Notes under the pieces: generated by a model
The model's input: only the letters and a program-made list of their open reading frames with translations
Databases searched by the model: none
Told to the model about the DNA's origin: nothing
Made by a program: the position numbers and the translations under genes
In this document: positions 50,301-59,300 of the stretch, piece after piece
How the letters are laid out: every line of letters starts with the position of its first letter
Numbering within the stretch: position 1 is the stretch's first letter
NCBI GenBank assembly: GCA_038502055.1
Contig: JAXRKN010000044.1
Span: forward strand, 2,700,001 to 2,764,000
From: Tanytarsus gracilentus
Lineage: Eukaryota > Arthropoda > Insecta > Diptera > Chironomidae
Direction: 5' to 3'
Length of the DNA: 64,000 bases

Positions 50301-53300
50301 AAGAAGTGCAAAAATTTTAAATTGTCGACTTTCAAACGCAATTTGAAGCGCACTTTTATTTTTTAAATTTCGAGCGAAAGTTAAATTTTGAAATTTATTT
50401 AAAAATTCCTCAACTTTTTCGTAATTTCCATTTTTGATGTTTTCGTGAAATTTTTTCACTTCCTTTAAATAATCATTCAATTTTTGCATGTTCTTCTTAT
50501 CACTTGTTGTGTAGTTTTGTGGAAATGGGCAATCAGCTCGAATTAAAAATTCAAATACAAGAAATTCTTCTTGCGATAAAGCGAGCGCTGATAAACCTTC
50601 GAGATTCATTTTGATTTTTGTTTTGTTTAAAAAGTTGTCGACTGTGAATGAATTGTGACCGATGCGCATTCCTCGAGTTTTGGATGATTTGATATTGTTG
50701 ATGAACTTTTGATGAAGAAAGTTTGAAATTTTTGTTGTAATTTCATTAAATTCGAAGGTGAATGGGACATTGAGGATGCTCTTAAAGCATTGTTGGTTGC
50801 ATTTCACATTTTTGATATCTTTTTCATAAATTTTGAGATTTGTTAAAAATGTTTCATTTATTAATTGAGCGAATCTAACACACGAAACACATTGACTGCG
50901 AATCGCCTCGAAAATTAATTTTCCATCATCAAAAAACTCATCGATATTTTCATTTTTGACTAGAATTGTTAAAAAATCATCGATTGAAAAATTATTTTCA
51001 AGCTGAGTCAGATTAATTTTAATCTTTGGATTAATTTCAATCATTGAAAATCTTTGATCACTTTCAGTTCGATAATTAGCTTCAATTTCTTCATCTCGAT
51101 TGAAAACATTAATTAAAAGTGGTCGTTCAGCTTCTTTAAGATCACTCAAAAAACTCTCAATCTCTGTTTCGGTTAAATTCCCTTCCATGCTTACGATAAA
51201 AATCCATCGAGACTCTCTGATCAATCTTCCAATCGAAATATTTTGACATGAAATCATTTTCCAACTGGTCAACTTTAGAACTTTCGCTTCACTCGTTTCA
51301 ATTTGCATGTCACTCAGATTTAAATTGCAATCAAATGAAAATTTTATTGAATCACTCAAATTATCGATGCAATTTGCAAAATCGAGGTGTGATCTGACCG
51401 GAATTATGTTGAGCTGGAAAATGAACACGAATTGTATTTCAGAATTAGCATAAAAAATATTTATTTAAATTTATTTACCAGCAACATAAAAATTATTTGG
51501 GAACAAAATGTGAAACTTTTTATCGGCGTCATGGCGAATGAGCGACTAAAAATATTTGAGTGGAGAAAAACATAATTCGAGATAAAAATTTTGAAACATA
51601 AATGAGTTAGTATGAAAGTATCAGAGATTTTTTAAGAATCAAAAGCGAAAAAGCAAATTAAAAGCTACAGATTAAAAAATTGTATGTTGCAAAAATTTAA
51701 TAATCGAGGGTTCGAATCCTAAAAATTTCATAAAATTATATTTTGTAGTTTTTCGATTTATATTTTTTTACAAAACAAATCAGGAAATAATTTTATATTT
51801 TTTTCTTCACCAGGATAATCACTCATCTCGGATACCAATGCGAGGCTTCTCACGAATTCCGACACCCGGCACAAATCCCTCCACATCTTCCACATTTATT
51901 GCCCCCACACCGACGCAATTGAAAAAATCAAGAAATCCTACAATCTCTAGTCAAGTCACCTCCAAACTTACCCGTCCGACCGACATCGGAGGAACACTGT
52001 CACATTTCGTACGACAGACGACGGTGACACAGAAAATCTCCCAACTAACCAAATCGAGCTTAACAAATCTCACAACGAGAATCGTAAACCGACAATTTTC
52101 AGCCAACAGTGAAAAGCTTAATGACGCTGATGCGACAATAACTTGCTCTAGTCAGCAGCGAGATGACGATCAAATGCTCATAGATGAGACAATCGATTTA
52201 GTTGGAAGTGACGACAATGTCAATCGATTTGGCAGCCGAGAGAATGTCGAGCCACAACCACGCGCACCCAATTCCACATTTGACCTCTGCCGGAGAGACG
52301 GAACGTTCATAAAGTCTCCAACACGTTCAGCGGCAGTCATTGGTTCGTTAAATTCCCTGCCGGACACGAAAGATGCACAAATTTTACCGGTCAGCATGGT
52401 GTCGAAGAGTCGTGACAGTCTCAATGCGATTGCCGGAAATCAAACACGAATTATTAATTTGAGAAAAAGCGGAAATGATCTTGCGATGGGTTCAACGCTA
52501 TCGCTCACAAAATCACCCGAATGGGCATCGTCTGAGGACATGCTTAATATCACTGCGGAAGTTTTCAACTCAACAATGGTCAATAATCGTCTCATTGAAA
52601 TAACGCCATGTCGTCCATTTATGAACATTTCAATGGACTCAAATGTTAATGCTACAAAAATGTTGTGCATAACACCGAACGATGCGATGGAGGTTGATGA
52701 GGAAGTGAAGGATGCTCAAAAGCGATACTCGTTCGGTCATGACATCACCGAGTGCACACTCGACTGTTCTATTGACCTTTGCGAGACTTTTTCATCGACA
52801 GTTCAGCAAGCGGAAAAAACGTCACCGATGGAAAAGCAAGGATCGTATGATGTCGATGAGAGTTTGGGCATTTTGACACCGGATCAGATGAAAGAATTTT
52901 TAGACTCGACAAATACAAATCATACGAATTTAGATTTACCACTGATACCTGGTGAGATAAATTTAAAATTTAATAAACGTTAAATTTTTAAAAAACTTTT
53001 TATTTCCAGGTCATAAACTTTCTCACAATTGTCGCGTCGATCAAACGCCATCACCCGAAGAACTTCCTCTCGATCCAGTCAGCGTAAAAATGGAGGAACA
53101 ACCGCAAGTCGAACTCAAACAGGAAATGACAAAATCGACAGCATCAAAAGTCTCAAATAGCATAATCACAAGCATAACGAGCATCACGTCACTCGACACC
53201 GGTTACATTGGCGATGGTGAAAATTCACGACCGGCTAGTCGCGGTGCAGCTGATCAATCACCATCGAAAGCACCACGAAATCCACTTCCTGCTGTTCCAC

Positions 53301-56300
53301 CGCCCATGGCTGCTGTTTATCGACAACGTCAAGACCCAATGACTGATAGTGACTTTTTCACCGAGAGCGATGCCGACGACATCATCCATCAGCGTGAGAA
53401 TCAAAGACGAGCTCAAGTGATTGATGGTCAACTCTATGGTCCTCAAATGAACTTCGAGGCAAATTTAATTCAACGACCAGCCGAGAGTGACTCAGCGATG
53501 GAATCGAGCGGTATTTTTACGGATGTCGAGAATCGTGGCGATGATTATTTGCTAAATAGAATTGCTGAAAATGCGAATGAGCATCAAGATTTATCGCCCG
53601 ACTTATCATCGGATACGATAACGAGCAATGGAACTGCTTACAGTCAAAAGAAAACTCAATCACCAACGCAACAACACATTGATAGACCACGCGAGTTTCT
53701 CATCGAGACATCGTCGTCAATATGCAGCATGATGGATGGCTGTATGCCCACGACCACAACCGAAGACATCAATCTTATCAGTGGCTCGCCATTCGGCTCT
53801 CCGAAGTCTCCGCGTGAAGGTGAAAACGACGCAAGTGGCAGTACGAAGAAAGTAACGACAAGTGCGAGTAAAAAATTAAGCGCGAGTCGCAAGTCGCATA
53901 AGAATGAAACAAATTCAGAGCTGAAAAAGCATGAAATGTCATCAAAATCGTCGAGTGCAAAGCGAAGTTTGAATGGCAAGTGGGAGCCGGTCATGAATAA
54001 AATCGCGGAGAATAAAAATTTTAAGAAGAAATTTGACAATGTGAAATCGAAAGTGACTTGTGGAGTGGTCAAAAAAAATAATTTGTCGCCGCCATCAGAA
54101 GATCATAGCTTACAATCAATTGAATTAAATGGTGCTACCACAAAGAAGGTTGGCGAGAATTCTGCTGGAAATAAGCGGTGAGTGATGAATTTTAATTTAT
54201 TTATTTTACTGACGAAATAATTTGTTAAAAATTTAATGTTCCACATTCCAAAGTGTTCCAATATTTAAAATTTCCCTTTTCAACTGCATAACAATTTTTC
54301 AAATACCATCAAAAGGGAAAAATCAACATTGTAAAATATATTTTTTATTTTTTCGATAAGCACTTGAGTCAACATAACAACTCATCTCTCTCTCACTCAC
54401 TTGCCAAAACATATCGAAATCACGTCTGTCCGTTACGTTTCCAACGGCAACATGCGAGCCGATAAAGTGTAAATTAAAACGCCACATACACTCAAAAAAT
54501 TGTGTTCGTTATTAAATTATCAGAGAGGTCGTACACGGGTCATTGAAATGAATTAAAAATGAATGTTTTAAACGGTTAAACATTATTTTGATAAAGTTCT
54601 TCGTTGAACAGACATTAAAATTGACCTACTCACATTGTCATCGTAGACACTTTCATTGAATAATTTAATTCGCTGCAATAAATTACATTTTTAATCATAT
54701 TCATTCGACTCCACGAAAGTATGCGCGACGTCTTATGCACACACGAGCGTATATGAGTGAAAGATCGGGTAATTAAATTTAATAAAGACTCTCTTAGCGC
54801 ATACGAGCACTTGCATAGAGAAATGAAAATGACGACAGCAATTGGTCAAACGAATAATTAAACTTTCCACAACGGCACCGATAATTAATTCTATTTTTTT
54901 CATGAAAGTGTGCAATGTTGAAACTGTGATTAAGAATTAGTTTTAAAATATCAAGAAGAATAAATTTTATTTAATAAAATTAGAATTTTTATTGAGATTT
55001 AAATTGAAAATTTTAAGCAAATAATTCACGGATGATAAATAAAAATATAATTATAAATTTCTGTAACAGGTTCGAATCCTGAAATTGTAAAAATAAAGCT
55101 TCTTCAGTTGAAATGATTTTTAGCGTAACCCACACTAGTGTGGTAACGCTTATATGCTCGCATTTCCGTCTGTCGTCTGTCCGTCTGTTCCATCGAGATC
55201 TCAGCCCCTAGACCAGCTAGAGACTTCGGGTTTTCGCCAAATGGTAGCTCTTAGGGTCTATATTAGCCCATTTTAGGAATTTTTTGGGTCATGACCATAG
55301 GTCGTGCCACGGACGGCCATAATGTCCATTTTTCATACAAAATTGCACTTATATGGCTTCATGGGTATCGTTGAACTCGGGATTGGACCAGGAATTGGTT
55401 GCTAGTGGAACATGGTGGAAAGTGGAACATAATGGAAAATGGAACATGATGGAAAATGGAACATGATGGAAAATGGAACATGATGGAAAATGGAACATAA
55501 TGGAAAATGGAACATAATGGAAAATGGAACATGATGGAAAATGGAACATAATGGAAAATGGAACATGATGGAAAATGGAACATGATGGAAAATGGAACAT
55601 GATGGAAAATGGAACATAATGGAAAATGGAACATGATGGAAAATGGAACATGATGGAAAATGGAACATAATGGAAAATAACTTCTCTAAAATGATTTCTC
55701 TAAGCCTTCCCCAATTTTTCATATATAAGGCAAACATTTTCTCTCTCAAGCTCATTTATATTTCAACCACGGAAGAGTCAACATCGTAAGGTAAGGCTTC
55801 CCCAAGGCTTCACCTAAAAGGCTTCCCCAAGGCTTCACCTAAAAGGCTTCCCCAAGGCTTCACCTAAAAGGCTTCCCCAAGGCTTCACCTAAAAGGCTTC
55901 CCCAAGACTTCTCCTAAAAGGCTTCCCCAAAAAGACTTCCCCTAAAAGGCTTCCCCAGAGGCTTCCCCAAGGCTTCTCCTAAAAGGCTTCCCCAAAATGA
56001 CTTTCAATACCGATCTGTTACAGTGGGTTACGCGGCAACACCCACGTGTGGGTTTTGAAACATTTTTTTTTGATTGTGAAACAAAAATTTGGAAATTTTA
56101 ATTAATTTTTAAAAAAACTGTCGACTCTTAATTTAATCACTCGCTCTAAATTATGCTTCAAAACTTCCTGTCAACACTATAGAGAAATTTTTTATCGATC
56201 CGAAACACAAAACTTCCCCCTTGCTAGATGAAAAAAGTTTTATTTTAAATTCCCATAGTTTCACACTCGGTGCTTTGTCAGCACGATAGACAGTGAAAAA

Positions 56301-59300
56301 TCGATAAAAAAAAGTATATTCATTGGCATGTTGAAAATGCGTAGAAAATTTTTCCTCTTACACTCATTTCCAGCTCATTAAATCGCTATTGTTGGGAAGT
56401 GAGTAAACTTACGTGAGATTGGGTCATAAAATGAGCAGTAAATTATCAACCGTTCGACACACGCACACTCAAAAATTTATCAATATTTGAAATTATAAAA
56501 TATTTCAGTTTTCGAATGTCATGATGTACTCTGATGGTTCTCAATATGTGGAAAAGCTCAAACACGTTTTTGGCACAAAAAAAATTTCATTCTTCATTTT
56601 AAGATTTTATAACTCAACCTTTTTTCCTTCGAAATCATGATTTTCTTTCTAGCCACTGCAAAACTAGGTTAAAGTGTCATGTTAGTAACACAAAAAGGCT
56701 CACAATGCACGCTCGAAAAAAGGAATTATTGATTTGTGAAGAGAAAACGTGATTTGAATTTGAATCAAATGGAAGAAAGATTTAAAACATTTTTTATGTT
56801 ATCAAAAATAATTAAATGTGTTCTATATTTTCCAATCTGTTCATATTTAAAAATTTATAATTGGTTTTTAAATAAATTAGTCACACTTCGAGTATTATTT
56901 CTGAATTACCTTACAACCTCACTTCCATCGTGCATCGAAAGGATGGACTTGATGTGAAAGGAATATTCGATAAATAATTATTAAGTAACTAGAGCGGAAA
57001 TTATATGCAAAATGATGGATATAAATTATAAAAGTTCCTCGCCCATTATTTCGAGCAACAGTGAAATATTAATTCAATCGTTGAACATGATATTAAAGCA
57101 TAATACACGATTTATGTCCTTGAGCATGAGCGAAACTAGTTGCCCTGATTGCGTCACATATTTATCATAACATTCACAATGCTCGATGTTGTTTTATGTC
57201 CTCCGTGACCTTTTCCATTCACTTGCGTATCTTCGCATCTTGCGAAACTTTCGAGTTTCTTGCCCGCAAGATATTTGCACTTTTTAATAAAAAAAGTGCA
57301 AAATTATATCAGTCAGTTCGATAGACTTCAAAGTTTAAAGCTCATCAATAATAATTAAGTCAAGTCACACACTTAATTACGCAATAAATCAATTACATGG
57401 CCTTCAAAAGAATTTTTATCCTTGAAAAACTTTCTTTCAAATTAAATTTCCTCAATCAATCATCTCACCGGAATTTTTATTCATTCCTTTACGAGATCAC
57501 ACGCCGGTTGTTATAAATTATCGGCACACGCCCACGAATTCTTCCATTTATGTCAAGCGAGAGATTTGTTTGTAAACATTGTTTAAAGAAGAGAATTTGA
57601 GGCAAGCTATGTGTAAGATGATGTTTGGGGTACAATTAAATGTTTCGAGTATGCAAAAAGTTAATTTTACTTTTGTATGTTAAAAATATTTAAAAAGTAT
57701 CTAATGATATTATCATCGTAACATCATAGCCGCCAAGATTTTTTATTTTTAATTTTTTTTAATTTTGTTTTTTTTTTTTTATTTAGTGGATATTTTTCAA
57801 AAATTACAAATTGCAATGTATCTTAAAAAGTACGAATAAATCCAATCATTCATTCATCGTAACATCATGTAAAGTTTTAGGAATCGAACCCAATTTTTTC
57901 ATATGAAATTTTTATTTTTATTTCTACATTTAAATATTTAACATTTTTTCTAAAATTAAAGAACTAAAATCACTTTGAAAAAATTAAACTCAAATTTCCA
58001 AAGTGTCTCAACTCACGACTGACCCCCATTAAAATTATCGATCGCACAAAAGCGATTTCTTTTTATCTCTTATTTGGCCACCATGAGTAAATTCGTCGCT
58101 CATCGAGTGGATTGAGAGTGAATTAAGAAATCCGAAAAGACACCTGTCGTGCAGCTTAGTGTGATCGGCGTGGAAAAGATAAAGCATTAAATTGTTACTT
58201 TTTGTTGATGCCTGCAGAAAATTTAAATTTTTATTAAGCACAGACATGCAATGATGTGGTCGTGACTCAAATGTGCAAAATTCTCACAATAAATCATTGT
58301 TAATAATTTTAAGCGTTTAAAGACGATAAAAAGTCGCAAGGCTGTGAAATTAAATAATTTTTGAAAGAATTACGAAGTTTTAATAATAATTTTTTTATTT
58401 CTTTATCAATTTTAATAGTATTAATTTTAATTTTAATTTCCATCCCTTGACAAACTTTCAATTTTCACAAGTAAGAAGTGCTAAATAGTTTCAGAATGCT
58501 CACACTTTAAAGCATGACGTAACTCTCTAATTATCTCTATACAGATAGTAAAGTGATGGAATTTTATCGCAATCGTTAATTTTTGCAGTTAACTTCTCTA
58601 AGCCGCATGTGCTGTAATGTCTGAGAATTAATAAAATTATTTTTCTGTTCTCTCTCAACCACGCTCGAAAAAAAAACTCATTTTTTGAGCGAACTACTGC
58701 GACGTCGTCTATAGTCAGTCAGTCGCCGTGAAGCTATCAAAGTGAACGTGTGTGAAAAAAAAAGTTATTACAAGTCTTTCCAGTTGTTGTCGAAGTAATG
58801 AAAGAAAAGACGTTCAAAGTTTCTTAAAAATATCTTTTTTGTTGTTATCACAACAACTACTTTGTAAAAAGTCTGTAAGAGGCTTAATTAACGTAAACAA
58901 ATCATAAAGCTGTCAGCTATTAAAAAAAGTGTTCATATAAAATTTATTTTACAACCACGTGAATAATTATGTGGGTGGCAAATCATTGATAACATCAATC
59001 AAAGTCACCGGTGATTTTCACTTTAATTTACGACTCAATTGTCGCTCCTAATGTCATCGCATTTACACAAAGCGGTAGTTAGAAAGAGTATTAGGTCAGT
59101 TTCGATTCAATTAAACTTTTTAATTTTAATTACTTTGCGGTTTTCGCAATTAATTTTATAAGAAATGAGAATTATTAATGAAGCGAGGACTCAAGTAATT
59201 AAATCTTCTTCATTTGTATGTGACACGAGCGGCTAAACTGTGACGCAGTAATAAATGTTCAGAACTTTCAACGAGAGAAAAATTCCGATCTGGCGCCGAA

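Larger units (their letters stand above)
55123..56054. mobile_element. non-autonomous transposon carrying two minisatellites
   Basis: The left end has GCGTAACCCAC followed by the palindrome CCACACTAGTGTGG; the right end has GTGGGTTACGC (56023-56033) followed by ACCCACGTGTGGGT. So the 11 bp ends are inverted and each carries a small palindrome. A unique stretch (55150-55400, with CTGTCCGTCTG-type sequence) is followed by the two repeat arrays. No transposase frame is seen; peptides of MFHFPSCSIFH type arise from the 17 bp repeat. Confidence 0.65.

Noticed and set aside
55349..55755. Minus-strand frames encoding repeated MFHFPSCSIFH-type peptides
   Set aside because: They are translations of the 17 bp tandem repeat, open in all three frames because the unit lacks stops; no gene signal.
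55406..55996. CRISPR-like array
   Set aside because: Repeats are contiguous tandem units without spacers, in a eukaryotic intron.
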